Part shown: in pieces, positions 8,044 through 16,165 of the stretch
Layout of the letters: the number at the start of each line of letters is the position of its first letter
How positions within the stretch are numbered: the first letter of the stretch is position 1
Assembly (NCBI RefSeq): GCF_040812015.1
Contig: NZ_JBFNXJ010000022.1
Location: 1-62,743, forward strand
Source: Chitinivorax sp. PXF-14
GTDB taxonomy: Bacteria; Pseudomonadota; Gammaproteobacteria; Burkholderiales; SCOH01
DNA: 62,743 bases
Direction: 5' to 3'
Position numbers and translations under genes: made by a program
The notes under the pieces: model-generated
The model's input: the letters and a program-made list of their open reading frames with translations, nothing else
Database searches by the model: none
What the model was told of the DNA's origin: nothing

Positions 8044-9530
8044 CAGTCGTCGTCTCCGCCGTCGCCGCTACCGGCCTTGCCGTAGTTCCACACGGGCCAC
8101 CACAGCGCGAGCAGCGCCAGGCCGAGCAGCACCAGCCCGCCCAGCCCCGAGCCGAAGATCATCGGCAGGTTGAGGATCAGCAATAGCCAGGTGAAGGCCT
8201 TGGCTGTGCCCTTGAGCGGCACGATGTCGGCCGCCGCGTCGGTGAAGTCCTGCCGGGCCGGCGGCGGCGTCTTGCCGAACCACTGGGCGATCTGCGCCGG
8301 CGTCACCTTGCCGGCACGCGACCAGGTGATCTCGTGCTCGTCGCGGCCCTGCGACAGCTTGACCTCGCCCTGGCGGTAATCGACGATCATCGTCCTGTCG
8401 CCGATCGACACGCGCCAGTTGAACGCACCGGCCGCGTAGACCACCTCCGAGCCGTATTCCCACAGCTTGGTGTAGCCGGCGCCATCGAAGCGCACGCCGG
8501 TCTGCGAGATCTCGTCAGGCCAGCTGTTGAGCACCTCGACGCGCTCCCAGCCCTCGTCACTCTCCACCAGCCAGAGAAAGCCCGCCTGCGTATTGAACAG
8601 CAGGTATTCGGTCCAGCTCGAATTGCCGTCGCTGGCGAACTCGCGGCAGCGCATCAGGCCGATCAGCGTCCATGCGCTGCCGTCGATCTTGGCCTCGTCG
8701 CCGAGCGCCAGCGTGGTCTTCACGGCTTCGAGCTCGTCGTGCTTCTTGAGCACGGTCGCGCGGTCCTCGCCGCAATCGACCTCGGCATGGCAGGACGGGC
8801 ACAGCAGGTGCGTGGCCATGCCGGCCTGGTAGTTGAGCGGGCTGCCGCAGCTCGGGCAGTCGAGCGCCTGCGTCTTGCCACGGTAGCGGCCCGCCGTCTG
8901 CACGATCTGCTCGGGGCTGCGCAGTAGCTGGCATTGCAGGCCGACCAGCGTGACCGCCTCGCCGGCATAGACGATAGGCGTCTCGCTATCCGAATAATCG
9001 AGCGTCAGGAAGCGCTGCTGCGCCCGGAAATCGGCCACCCTGGCGGTATAGCCATCACCGACGCGGAACGGCAGCTCGCCTTCGCCCGCCACGCACCGGG
9101 CGCTGCGCACGTCGGCGGCGGTGAAGCGGGTGTTGTCGTAATTGAGCGTGGCGCCGGGCTTGATCTGCTCGAAGGCCGGCGCCTGTGGCGGGCTGCCGGC
9201 CGGCACGGTGAACACGTACTGGCCGGAGGCATCGGACAGCCAGCCCGCGCTGCCGTCGTCGAACAGCAGATACCATTCGTTCCACAGCCCCGCGTCGTAG
9301 CGCAGCTGGATACGGCCGACCACGCCGAAACGCTTGCCCTGCCAGCTGCCCGAGCTGGTGATCTGGATCGGCGAGAAGTCCTCGATGACCGATGACATCT
9401 TGCCGATGTCCTTCACCGAGTCGGCGTCCTTCAGCAGCGTGGAGCGGCAGTACTCGCACACCGCCATGACCGAGGCGGCCGAGCGGAACGCGACCTGCGC
9501 GCCGCAGGATGGGCAGGCTACCTGGTACAT
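8043..9530 (-). CDS. DUF4178 protein with two zinc ribbons and a C-terminal membrane anchor
   Basis: A 495-residue protein with a duplicated layout. Zinc ribbon 1 uses Cys6/Cys9 and Cys25/Cys28. It is followed by a first DUF4178 domain (about 55-115; WNEWYLLFDDGSAGWL). Zinc ribbon 2 uses Cys225/Cys228 and Cys244/Cys247, followed by a second DUF4178 domain (about 275-340; WTEYLLFNTQAGFLWLVE). One or two membrane segments lie near 440-480, before an acidic tail. DUF4178 has no proven activity, but such genes co-occur with S-adenosylmethionine decarboxylase, aminopropyltransferase and DUF350 genes, as here. The start overlaps the end of the TPR gene by 13 bases and the stop overlaps the next start, so it is embedded in the operon. 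Confidence 0.88.
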   Translation of the reverse strand: MYQVACPSCGAQVAFRSAASVMAVCEYCRSTLLKDADSVKDIGKMSSVIEDFSPIQITSSGSWQGKRFGVVGRIQLRYDAGLWNEWYLLFDDGSAGWLSDASGQYVFTVPAGSPPQAPAFEQIKPGATLNYDNTRFTAADVRSARCVAGEGELPFRVGDGYTARVADFRAQQRFLTLDYSDSETPIVYAGEAVTLVGLQCQLLRSPEQIVQTAGRYRGKTQALDCPSCGSPLNYQAGMATHLLCPSCHAEVDCGEDRATVLKKHDELEAVKTTLALGDEAKIDGSAWTLIGLMRCREFASDGNSSWTEYLLFNTQAGFLWLVESDEGWERVEVLNSWPDEISQTGVRFDGAGYTKLWEYGSEVVYAAGAFNWRVSIGDRTMIVDYRQGEVKLSQGRDEHEITWSRAGKVTPAQIAQWFGKTPPPARQDFTDAAADIVPLKGTAKAFTWLLLILNLPMIFGSGLGGLVLLGLALLALWWPVWNYGKAGSGDGGDDD

Positions 9531-10420
9531 GCCTCACCCAGCTGCCGCAGCGCTGCCAGCATGGCCGCCGTTTCCGCCTGCTGGCCGGCGTCGAGCCGCT
9601 CATGGCAGGACTGGGCCTCGGCGACGGCAGCACGCAGCCCGGCGGCATCGCCAGCCTGTGCGCTGACCAGTGCCTGCACTTCCTGGGCGAAGAAGCATTC
9701 ATATGCATCGGCGCCGTTTTCCCGGCAAATCGCCAGGCATTCCTCGGTGTGCCAGCGCGCCTGCTCGGTGTTGCCAACACGAAGCTGGACACGCGCCAGC
9801 CGGTATTCGGCGCGCTCGGCCTCGAGCCAGCCGCCGGCCAGCGCCCAGAACTGGCGCGCCGCCCCCGCTGCCGCGAGCATCGCGTCGCGCTCGGCGGCGG
9901 CAAGCCGGGGCCGGCTTTCCAGCGCGCAGGCGAGATTGTTGCTGGTCACCGCCAGCGTGCGCAGCGCCGGGTCGCCGGCCTCGAAGCCAAGCTGGGCCAG
10001 CGACAGCGCCTCGTCGAAACACGGCATGGCGGCCTCGATCAGCCCCTGCGCGGCCAGCGCCGAGGCGGCCCCGCACCAGGCGCGGGCTTGGTCCGACAGG
10101 CTCAGCTCGCCGACCTCGCGGCGCAGGCCTGCTGCCAGTTCGAGCGCCGCGCGCGAGCGTTGCAGCTCGGCCCCGGCCTGCCCCGCCGGCTGGGCGCGCA
10201 GCCTGTCCAGGCGCTCGATACCGGCCAGCCACTGGCCCAGGTGCTCGCCGTAGACGTGGGTGATCAGCCGCGCCAGCGCAGCGCCATCGTCGGCGCCGCC
10301 GAGCAGCGCGAAGCCCAGCTCGTCGATGCGCCGCGCGACGGCGAGCGGCGCCTCGGCGTGCTCGGCCCAGGCCTGCCGCACGAAATGGTCGAAATCCAGT
10401 ACGGCGCCTTGTCCAGCCAT
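9518..10420 (-). CDS. Helical-repeat (TPR-like) protein of unknown function
   Basis: About 300 residues, almost entirely alpha-helical and Ala/Leu/Glu-rich. Paired helices suggest tetratricopeptide-like repeats, for example ARAWCGAASALAAQGLIEAAMPCFDEALSLA and the later YRLARVQLRVGNTEQARWHTEECLAI. No signal peptide or membrane segment is visible, so it should be cytoplasmic, perhaps a scaffold for the operon's other products. The start at 10420 lies 5 bases after the stop of the preceding gene. An in-frame ATG at 10444 with a slightly better-spaced GGA is possible. Its end overlaps the DUF4178 start by 13 bases. Confidence 0.72.
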   Translation of the reverse strand: MAGQGAVLDFDHFVRQAWAEHAEAPLAVARRIDELGFALLGGADDGAALARLITHVYGEHLGQWLAGIERLDRLRAQPAGQAGAELQRSRAALELAAGLRREVGELSLSDQARAWCGAASALAAQGLIEAAMPCFDEALSLAQLGFEAGDPALRTLAVTSNNLACALESRPRLAAAERDAMLAAAGAARQFWALAGGWLEAERAEYRLARVQLRVGNTEQARWHTEECLAICRENGADAYECFFAQEVQALVSAQAGDAAGLRAAVAEAQSCHERLDAGQQAETAAMLAALRQLGEACTR

Positions 10421-10424
10421 GTCC

Positions 10425-11231
10425 TTACCAGTCTGCGATGCCATAGTTGTCCGTGATTTTCTTGAGTTCGCCCGACTGCCTGAGCTGCCGGATGCCTTGG
10501 TCGAGAATGACTGCAAGCCGCTTCGAGCGCTCCGGGTTCGCCTGCGACAGCCCGACGGCCAGCCTCTCGGCGCCGAGACAGCCGGCCTGGCGGAAGTTGT
10601 TGGCGATGATCCCGCTCTTGAGATTGAAGTGATAGACATCGGACGTGATGATCACGACATCGGTGCGCTTGCGCGCCAGAAACGTGAAGATACGCGAGGT
10701 GTAGCCCTTGCCGTCGGAAAACTGCTGGGTCGGGGTGCGCCGGGCGTTGCGCTCGAAGAAGGCTTCCAGCTCGCCCAGCCCCGAATCCTTGAGGAAGGCC
10801 ACGCGCCGGCCGAGCAGGTCTTCCGGCCTGGCGTATTTCCATGGGTCGTCCTTGCGCACATACAGGCAGTATTCCTGGTAGCCGACCGCCTCGCGCGGGA
10901 ACAGGAATTGCGGATACTCGGCGACCGTCGGCGTCAGCAGGCCATCGAACGAGCCCTGCTGCGTCTCCGCCAGCGCCCGCCCCCATGGGCGATATTCGAT
11001 CACATAGGGGACTTTTTCGAGGCGCAGCGCACGCTCGACGATGTCGACGATGTAGCCCTTGTGCGGGGTGCCGCTTTCGCAATGCTGCGGGCACCAGTCA
11101 TCGGCCACCAGCCGCACCGGCCGCTCGGAGAACGGCTCGCCGCCATCCAGGCCCGACGCGGCCTGACTCGCCAGCAGCAGGAATACCAGCGCCGCTGCCA
11201 GGCGCAACGGCCTCTTCTCAGCGCCGGGCAT
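10425..11231 (-). CDS. Periplasmic amino-acid-binding-like protein (SBP_bac_3 type), orphan
   Basis: A 268-residue exported protein with a signal peptide (about residues 10-26) and the two-lobed fold of family 3 solute-binding proteins. The mature protein opens with a DDWCP..C motif close to the paralogue encoded at 30.8 kb, and ends QSGELKKITDNYGI, the usual C-terminus of this family. Such proteins bind small amino-acid-like ligands in the periplasm, but no permease or ATPase gene is nearby, so it may act as a sensor or ligand scavenger. ATG 11231 is chosen so that the signal peptide starts at the N-terminus; a GTG at 11279 would extend it by 16 residues. It sits inside the polyamine-type operon. 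Confidence 0.8.
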   Translation of the reverse strand: MPGAEKRPLRLAAALVFLLLASQAASGLDGGEPFSERPVRLVADDWCPQHCESGTPHKGYIVDIVERALRLEKVPYVIEYRPWGRALAETQQGSFDGLLTPTVAEYPQFLFPREAVGYQEYCLYVRKDDPWKYARPEDLLGRRVAFLKDSGLGELEAFFERNARRTPTQQFSDGKGYTSRIFTFLARKRTDVVIITSDVYHFNLKSGIIANNFRQAGCLGAERLAVGLSQANPERSKRLAVILDQGIRQLRQSGELKKITDNYGIADW

Positions 11232-11326
11232 GGCATGCAACCGTTGTGTTGTACCCGCCACGCGCGCTGGCGGCGCCACGGGGAGGTCGGAAAAACAAGG
11301 CGAGGGAAAACGTTACCGGCATCGGC

Positions 11327-12385
11327 TCACCCGATCAGCTTCTTGAGGATCTCCGCCTTGGCCGTGTCGTAATCGGCCTGCGAGATCAGGCCCTTGTCGA
11401 GCATGCCCTTGAGCTTTTCCAGTCGCGCCTCCGGCGCATCGGCCGCCGGGGCCGCGCCCGTGGCGGCTTGCGGCGCTGCTGCGGCCGGTGCTGCGGCAGC
11501 CGGTGCTGCGGCTTGTGCCTGGCCCATCGCGTTGCCCATGGCCTGCGTCATCGCCTGGCCGATGTTGAGGCCGGCGCCCAAGCCCGCGCCGATGCCGGCC
11601 AGGCCGCCTTCGTTCTGCGCGGCGAGCGGGATGGCGTTGGCGGTCTGGTACTGGGTGTAGGTGCCCATATTGCCGATCATGCCCATCGAGATGCGCGTGT
11701 CGATCGCCTTCTGCAGCTCTTCGGGCAGCGAGATGTTCTCGACGGCGAAGTTGTCGAGCGCGAGGCCGTACTTGGTGAAGACGGGCGCCATCGCCTCCTT
11801 CATCTTGTCGCCGAGCAGCATCTGGTTGCCGGCCATGTCGAGGAAGGGCACACCACCGCCGCCGAGCGTGGCGGTCATCGTCGACACGACGAGGTTGCGC
11901 AGCTGCTCTTCGAGCTGGTCGCGGGTATAGCTGTCACGCGTGCCGCTGATCTCGGTGTAGAACAGCTTCGGGTCGACCAGCTTGTACGAGTACATGCCGA
12001 AGGCGCGCAGGCGCACCATGCCGAAATCCTGGTCACGGATCGTGATCGGCTGCGGCGTGCCCCATTTGCGGCTCAGCTGCACGCGCGTGCTGAAGAAGTA
12101 GAGGTCGCTCTTGAACGGGGATTCGAACAGCTTGTCCCAGTTTTTCAGGTAGGTCAGCACCGGCAACGTCTGCGTGGTGAGCTTGTACATGCCGGGGCCG
12201 AACACGTCGGCGATCTTGCCCTCGTTGACGAACACCGCCATCTGCGACTCGCGCACGGTCAGGCTGGCGCCGTTCTGGATCTCCATCTCCTGCATCGGAA
12301 AGCGCCAGGCCAGCACGCCGTCTTCGTCCTCGGTCCACTGCAGGATGTCGATAAACTGTTTCTTGATGAATGAGCCGAGTCCCAT
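11327..12385 (-). CDS. SPFH-domain protein with C-terminal SHOCT motif (YdjI-like)
   Basis: A 352-residue protein. Residues about 25-240 form an SPFH (stomatin/prohibitin/flotillin) domain of the type often annotated 'virion core protein': MQEMEIQNGASLTVRESQMAVFV, DVFGPGMYKL and TRDQLEEQLRNL. An Ala-rich linker (about 285-315) leads to a SHOCT motif at the end (ARLEKLKGMLDKGLISQADYDTAKAEIL), a short helical oligomerisation motif. In Bacillus the related YdjI works with a PspA protein on the membrane under envelope stress; that is known for the family, not shown here. No PspA gene is in this window. It lies 62 bases after the NTF2-like gene and 95 bases before the binding-protein gene. Confidence 0.87.
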   Translation of the reverse strand: MGLGSFIKKQFIDILQWTEDEDGVLAWRFPMQEMEIQNGASLTVRESQMAVFVNEGKIADVFGPGMYKLTTQTLPVLTYLKNWDKLFESPFKSDLYFFSTRVQLSRKWGTPQPITIRDQDFGMVRLRAFGMYSYKLVDPKLFYTEISGTRDSYTRDQLEEQLRNLVVSTMTATLGGGGVPFLDMAGNQMLLGDKMKEAMAPVFTKYGLALDNFAVENISLPEELQKAIDTRISMGMIGNMGTYTQYQTANAIPLAAQNEGGLAGIGAGLGAGLNIGQAMTQAMGNAMGQAQAAAPAAAAPAAAAPQAATGAAPAADAPEARLEKLKGMLDKGLISQADYDTAKAEILKKLIG

Positions 12386-12447
12386 GGCGGCGCTCCTGGT
12401 CAGAGTTGGATTGGGTGGATTGGGGTCGGGCAGCTAGCCGCCCACGG

Positions 12448-12831
12448 CTAGCTGCGGTCGGTCAGGCGCCAGATCTTGCCATCCTGGATGCAGAATTCCG
12501 ACTGGCCGCTGAACTTGATGTGGCTGCCGGCCTTGTGGCCATGCGGCATGTCGTGGCGCAGCACGCCTTCGTATTCGAGGTCGAGCACCAGCGTGACCTC
12601 GTCGATGGTCCAACGCAGGATTTTCTGGTGGCGCGACTCGAACATGTCGCGCGCCTGCTCGGCCAGCTCGCGGAAGGCCTCGATGCCGTCGGCCTCGGCC
12701 CCGACCTGCTGGCCGCTCATGTGGCAAAAGCGCACGCCTTCGTGCATCAGGGCCAGCATCGATTCGACATCGAAGTGGTTGTAGGCGTCGATGTACTGCT
12801 CCACGACCGCGACGCACAGGCTGGTTCTCAT
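12448..12831 (-). CDS. NTF2-like / SnoaL-like small protein
   Basis: A 127-residue protein with the cone-shaped NTF2/SnoaL fold signature: VVEQYIDAYNHFDVESMLALMHEGVRF at the start, a GIEAFRELAEQARDMF helix, and a final strand ending FCIQDGKIWRLTDRS. Members range from small isomerases and hydrolases to pure binding proteins, so the reaction cannot be assigned. It sits 10 bases after the DUF350 gene and 62 bases before the SPFH gene, on the same strand, so it is almost certainly part of that operon. It is probably cytoplasmic. Confidence 0.78.
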   Translation of the reverse strand: MRTSLCVAVVEQYIDAYNHFDVESMLALMHEGVRFCHMSGQQVGAEADGIEAFRELAEQARDMFESRHQKILRWTIDEVTLVLDLEYEGVLRHDMPHGHKAGSHIKFSGQSEFCIQDGKIWRLTDRS

Positions 12832-12841
12832 GTGTCCTCCA

Positions 12842-13228
12842 TCAAGACAGGCAGGCGGCGTTGATCACGCCCACCGCAAGCGAAATGCCGCCGAGCAGTC
12901 CGCCGACGGCGACATTGTTGTCGTTCAACGCTTGCGGCAGATTCGGCAACACCCGCGCGATCAGCGCATACACCGCCAGTTGCACCACGGCGGCACTACC
13001 CGCCCAGGCGGCGAACAGGACGAAACTGTCGTTGTGCAGGATGCTGGAGGCCAGGGTCAGCGAGAAACCGAGCATCGCGCCGCTGAAGCTCAGCGTAGCG
13101 GCGACGACACCCTTGCGGATCAGCCCGAGTTCGTCGATCGGCGTGATCCACGAATACAGCGCGGAAAACACGGCGAGCAGCGCGAATGCGGAGAGCAGAT
13201 AAGCCAGATAGTTGTACAGTTGTATCAT
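12842..13228 (-). CDS. DUF350 (YjfL-like) membrane protein
   Basis: A 128-residue integral membrane protein with four predicted helices. Internal two-helix repeats and the ending GGISLAVGVINAACLS are hallmarks of DUF350/YjfL proteins. DUF350 genes recur beside PspA-like, DUF4178 and polyamine-modifying enzymes, and are thought to act in envelope maintenance; the molecular role is unknown. It is the first gene of the eight-gene minus-strand operon. ATG 13228 is preferred to ATG 13252 because a GGA sits 7 bases upstream and the extra eight residues are not conserved in character. Confidence 0.87.
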   Translation of the reverse strand: MIQLYNYLAYLLSAFALLAVFSALYSWITPIDELGLIRKGVVAATLSFSGAMLGFSLTLASSILHNDSFVLFAAWAGSAAVVQLAVYALIARVLPNLPQALNDNNVAVGGLLGGISLAVGVINAACLS

Positions 13229-13267
13229 GCGGAGTCCGGTGAGCAGAGGCATGTGCCAAAGTTAGCT

Positions 13268-13278
13268 ACATTGTAGAA
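13268..13278 (-). promoter_or_regulatory. Possible -10 box and small palindrome upstream of the DUF350 operon
   Basis: On the minus strand TACAAT (13275-13270) is a good -10 hexamer about 40 bases before the DUF350 start. It lies within the small inverted repeat CTACA-N-TGTAG. No convincing -35 box is seen 16-18 bases further out, so an activator or an alternative sigma factor may be needed. This is a suggestion only. Confidence 0.3.
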
Positions 13279-13350
13279 CAGCCGCGAAACCGTTGCCGTT
13301 TGCTGCCAATGGCCTCCACAAACGCCGTATGGAGATAGCCTGCTCAATTG

Positions 13351-13983
13351 CTAGCGCGCTCGACGTATGATCGTGACGCCGGATGCGAATTCTTTGCCAT
13401 CATCGTCGATTGGGATGCTCGAAAATGTAGTACTGATCGTTAGCTGCTGCAGCTTGTCAATGGCTTGGTGGTGATCATGCAATCGATCCGCTAATTCCTG
13501 TTGGCGCTCGCGCATTTGACCATTTGTTGCGTCCGTGAGGAAGGCGAGCATAGCAAACTTGAGCCTGTTGCTTTCGCCGCCGTACAACATTGCCTTGGAT
13601 AATCGCCGGATATCCTTCGCCGCACCGGTGCTGTCTGCACCGTAGCGTACCCTGCGTTTCACCTCTACCACCGCCTCCGGGACTTTTCCCATGGAGTCTA
13701 GGATAGTAATATCGGCCCGACCGTCGATCCTGAGGTCCTTGGAGACCGGACCTCGCTGGATAGCTCCGGCCCCGCCCATTAGTTCGGCTACTGGGAATTC
13801 CATCCGGATGACGCGATTCTTCGCCAACTCACCGGACATCGCTTCAGCTAGGCGCACGGTGAAGAAGTATTCCGGGATCGAATTAAGGTTGGAAATCCTG
13901 GACATTACGAAGACTGACTGAACAGCGGCGTTCAGAGTCACATGGGTCAATGAGGAAAGCCCTGAAACAGTGAGTGAACTCAT
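13351..13983 (-). CDS. PD-(D/E)xK nuclease-like protein of unknown role
   Basis: A 210-residue protein not close to any family I can name. The pattern Glu38 in an N-terminal helix (PEYFFTVRLAEAM), then RADITILD with Asp91, then VVEVKRR with Glu107 and Lys109, then a helix starting AAKDIRRLSKAM, matches the core of PD-(D/E)xK restriction-endonuclease-fold proteins. No signal peptide is present. AGGA lies about 10 bases before the ATG. The DNA here is visibly richer in A+T than the neighbouring operon, and the codon choice differs, which suggests acquisition by transfer. It follows a truncated small ORF with its own promoter. A role in defence or DNA repair is possible but unproven. Confidence 0.6.
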   Translation of the reverse strand: MSSLTVSGLSSLTHVTLNAAVQSVFVMSRISNLNSIPEYFFTVRLAEAMSGELAKNRVIRMEFPVAELMGGAGAIQRGPVSKDLRIDGRADITILDSMGKVPEAVVEVKRRVRYGADSTGAAKDIRRLSKAMLYGGESNRLKFAMLAFLTDATNGQMRERQQELADRLHDHHQAIDKLQQLTISTTFSSIPIDDDGKEFASGVTIIRRAR

Positions 13984-14048
13984 TTAGGATTTATTCCTCT
14001 TCTTCTCGCAAACACATGGCTCCGCAGGTGGCGGTCGAAAACAGAAGG

Positions 14049-14231
14049 CTACGTACGCTTTTGCGCTTCGTTCAGGGCCGCCGTGTCATAGAAGGTGGCG
14101 TAATAGATGTTGAAACCGTCGTACAGGCGCTCCAGTCCTTGGAAGAAAGGTAGGCAGGATGCTCTGAGCGGGTTTTCTTTCGGTTGCCACCGAGGGCACT
14201 CCAGGAGAAGCAGAGCAAAATCAATGCGCAT
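14049..14231 (-). CDS. Short ORF, probably a broken gene (60 aa)
   Basis: An ATG at 14231 is preceded by a strong ribosome site (AGGGAGG, 9 bases upstream) and a sigma-70-like promoter, so it is a genuine start. The 60-residue product reads like the N-terminus of a globular protein (RIDFALLLLECPRWQP, FFQGLERLYDGFNIYYATFYDTAALNEA), then stops soon after a CAAAAG run. Shifting to the -1 frame at that run keeps an open frame to a TAA directly abutting the ATG of the PD-(D/E)xK gene. A one-base deletion in an A-run is a simple explanation. The parental family is not recognised. Confidence 0.5.
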   Translation of the reverse strand: MRIDFALLLLECPRWQPKENPLRASCLPFFQGLERLYDGFNIYYATFYDTAALNEAQKRT

Positions 14232-14295
14232 GATTTCTAGCCTCCCTGGATGTGGCCCTACACATAAATTAGTATGTTAGAACATGCCGTATAAC

Positions 14296-14324
14296 ATTGT
14301 TTAGTTGGTTGGCGTAGTGGTCAA
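14296..14324 (-). promoter_or_regulatory. Sigma-70-like promoter for the AT-rich two-gene unit
   Basis: On the minus strand TTGACC (14324-14319) is followed after exactly 17 bases by AACAAT (14301-14296). This is close to the TTGACA-N17-TATAAT consensus. It lies about 65 bases before the ATG at 14231 and would transcribe that ORF and the PD-(D/E)xK gene. Confidence 0.5.
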
Positions 14325-14413
14325 ATGTCGGGCCGTCAAATCTATTTGCGATAGGCAATATAGGCCGCCGAGGAGATGACGGCGAAGAGAAGCAACTTAC
14401 TGTGCGTCTGTTA

Positions 14414-14449
14414 AGAGCAGTGACATGCGTTTGGCGGCGAGACTGCTCT
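14414..14449 (-). terminator. Inverted repeat after the flagellin gene
   Basis: AGAGCAGT (14414-14421) pairs perfectly with ACTGCTCT (14442-14449) across a 20-base loop, starting 9 bases after the flagellin stop. There is no T-tract, so it is at best a weak terminator or a transcript-stabilising hairpin. Confidence 0.3.
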
Positions 14450-14458
14450 GGCACTACG

Positions 14459-16009
14459 CTATCTCAACAATTGCAGCACCTGCTGAGGCAACTGATTTGC
14501 CTGCGACAACATCGCCATGCCAGCTTGCTGCAGAATCTGGGCACGACTGAGATTGGCCGTTTCCGTGGCGAAATCGGCATCTCGGATTCGAGAGCGGGCC
14601 GCGTAAAGGTTTTCGGACGAGACCGACAGATTGTTAGTCGCAGCTTCGAATCGGCTCTGCAGCGCGCCCAGGTTGGCTCGCTGGCTATTTACGGCGGCCA
14701 ACGCACTGTCGATGATCTCCAGCGCTTTGGCCCCACCGGCCGCGGTGCGGACATCTAGTGACGATACGGACTGAAGGGTAGAAGTGGACTGAGTGCCTTG
14801 CCACATAATGCCCGTTGCAGAAATCGAATCACCACCGAAAATATAAAAATCCGCCGTCAGGCTGGTATTGGCAATCGTGTATGCCTTGTCGGAGTCGAGG
14901 GCAACCTGACCAACCATGACCACCGTGTTCCCCAATGCGGATATATGGTCCAACACCGGCCCTGACGGCGTGGCACCAAATCCGTCGAGCAGCGTAACAT
15001 CTCCGGCAATGGCGCCACTGGTATTCGACAAGACGATGTTGTCGCCCGATTCCGAAGTTAAATAGATGCCCGTGCCGGTGTTGTTCAATGACGCAGTGAT
15101 ACCCGTCTTGGAAGACTGACTGTTGAACTGCGTTATCGCATCAGACAATCCGGCACTGGTATTGGGGTTGGTGATGTTGAACGACACTGCTTGTGCGGTG
15201 GCATTGCTGCCATAAACCTGCAAGGCATAACTGCCGGATGCGCCGAAGGTGAACTGAAGATTGGTACGCGCCTTCGCCCTGACGCCGGTTTGGGGTTGTT
15301 GGTTGATTTTGTCGGCAACCAGTTTTGCTGAATCGGTAGAGAGAACGGTAACTTGACCGGTACCCGACCCACCTTGAATTGCAAACGTACCGCTAATCGC
15401 GCCGTTGGTGATGTGACCGCTCAGTGTGGCAGCACTTGTTACGGTATTGGTACCTGCGGACCCACCGCAATAACTGGTGGAGGTGTCACCAACTTGGTGC
15501 GTTCCCACTGCGGTCGAGCGGAAATTCGCCATCGTTGCCGTAATGGTCTGATTCGCGTTGGCGCCCACCTGGAACACGGATGTAGGGTTTGACCCGTCCA
15601 GTAGTCGGAGGCCGTTAAATTCAGTGGTTTGTGTAAATCGATCCAGTTCCGATGTCAACTGGCCGACTTCAGCGTTGATTGCCAGACGGTCCGAGGCGGA
15701 GTTGGTGCCATTCGCTGATTGCACGGCCAGTTCGCGGACGCGCTGCAGAATGTCGCTCATCTTTGACAGCGCGCCTTCTGCCGTTTGCGCCATCGATACG
15801 CCGTCATTGGCATTTCGCCGTGCCTGCTCCATGCCGCGTATCTGGGCCGTGAAGCGTTCTGAGATCGCCAATCCGGCAGCGTCGTCCTTCGCGGCGTTGA
15901 TGCGCAAACCGGACGACAGTCGTTGCAGAGAGGTATTCAGGCTGGCGCTTGACTCGGAAAGGTTGCGCTGAGCGTTGAGTGAGGGGAGGTTGGTGTTGAT
16001 GACTTGCAT
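14459..16009 (-). CDS. fliC: Flagellin
   Basis: A 516-residue filament subunit. The conserved coiled-coil ends are clear: N-terminal [25 protein letters not shown] and [12 protein letters not shown] (residues about 1-140), and C-terminal [26 protein letters not shown] to the end [10 protein letters not shown]. The middle (about 145-420) is a variable, Ser/Thr/Gly-rich surface domain with a cysteine at residue 181, unusual for a flagellin. The gene stands alone: no fliD, fliS or other flagellar gene is in the window. It has a sigma-28-like promoter but no obvious Shine-Dalgarno. Base composition is more AT-rich than its flanks. It may be an additional flagellin acquired separately from the main flagellar cluster. 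Confidence 0.93.
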   Translation of the reverse strand: MQVINTNLPSLNAQRNLSESSASLNTSLQRLSSGLRINAAKDDAAGLAISERFTAQIRGMEQARRNANDGVSMAQTAEGALSKMSDILQRVRELAVQSANGTNSASDRLAINAEVGQLTSELDRFTQTTEFNGLRLLDGSNPTSVFQVGANANQTITATMANFRSTAVGTHQVGDTSTSYCGGSAGTNTVTSAATLSGHITNGAISGTFAIQGGSGTGQVTVLSTDSAKLVADKINQQPQTGVRAKARTNLQFTFGASGSYALQVYGSNATAQAVSFNITNPNTSAGLSDAITQFNSQSSKTGITASLNNTGTGIYLTSESGDNIVLSNTSGAIAGDVTLLDGFGATPSGPVLDHISALGNTVVMVGQVALDSDKAYTIANTSLTADFYIFGGDSISATGIMWQGTQSTSTLQSVSSLDVRTAAGGAKALEIIDSALAAVNSQRANLGALQSRFEAATNNLSVSSENLYAARSRIRDADFATETANLSRAQILQQAGMAMLSQANQLPQQVLQLLR

Positions 16010-16064
16010 GTGGCGATTATTTTTTCGCAGCCTACTGCTGAACTTTTTCTGAATGGCAATAAGT

Positions 16065-16091
16065 AAATCGGGTCAACATGTCAAAACTTGA
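16065..16091 (-). promoter_or_regulatory. Sigma-28 (FliA)-type promoter for the flagellin gene
   Basis: On the minus strand TCAA (16091-16088) is separated by 15 bases from CCCGATTT (16072-16065). The FliA consensus is TAAA-N15-GCCGATAA, so the spacing is exact and most key bases match. It lies about 55 bases before the flagellin ATG, as expected for a late flagellar gene. The site also lies upstream of the divergent aminopropyltransferase gene. Confidence 0.55.
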
Positions 16092-16165
16092 GATGGTCAG
16101 ACACTTAAATTCGGGTGGCTGATGCTAGCCTACGTGTACGCGAGACAATCACTCCCCCACAGCCC

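Noticed and set aside
14269..14454. 61-codon ORF between the flagellin and the broken ORF
   Set aside because: It overlaps the promoter of the neighbouring unit, has no ribosome site and has Ser/Pro/Arg-rich noise composition.
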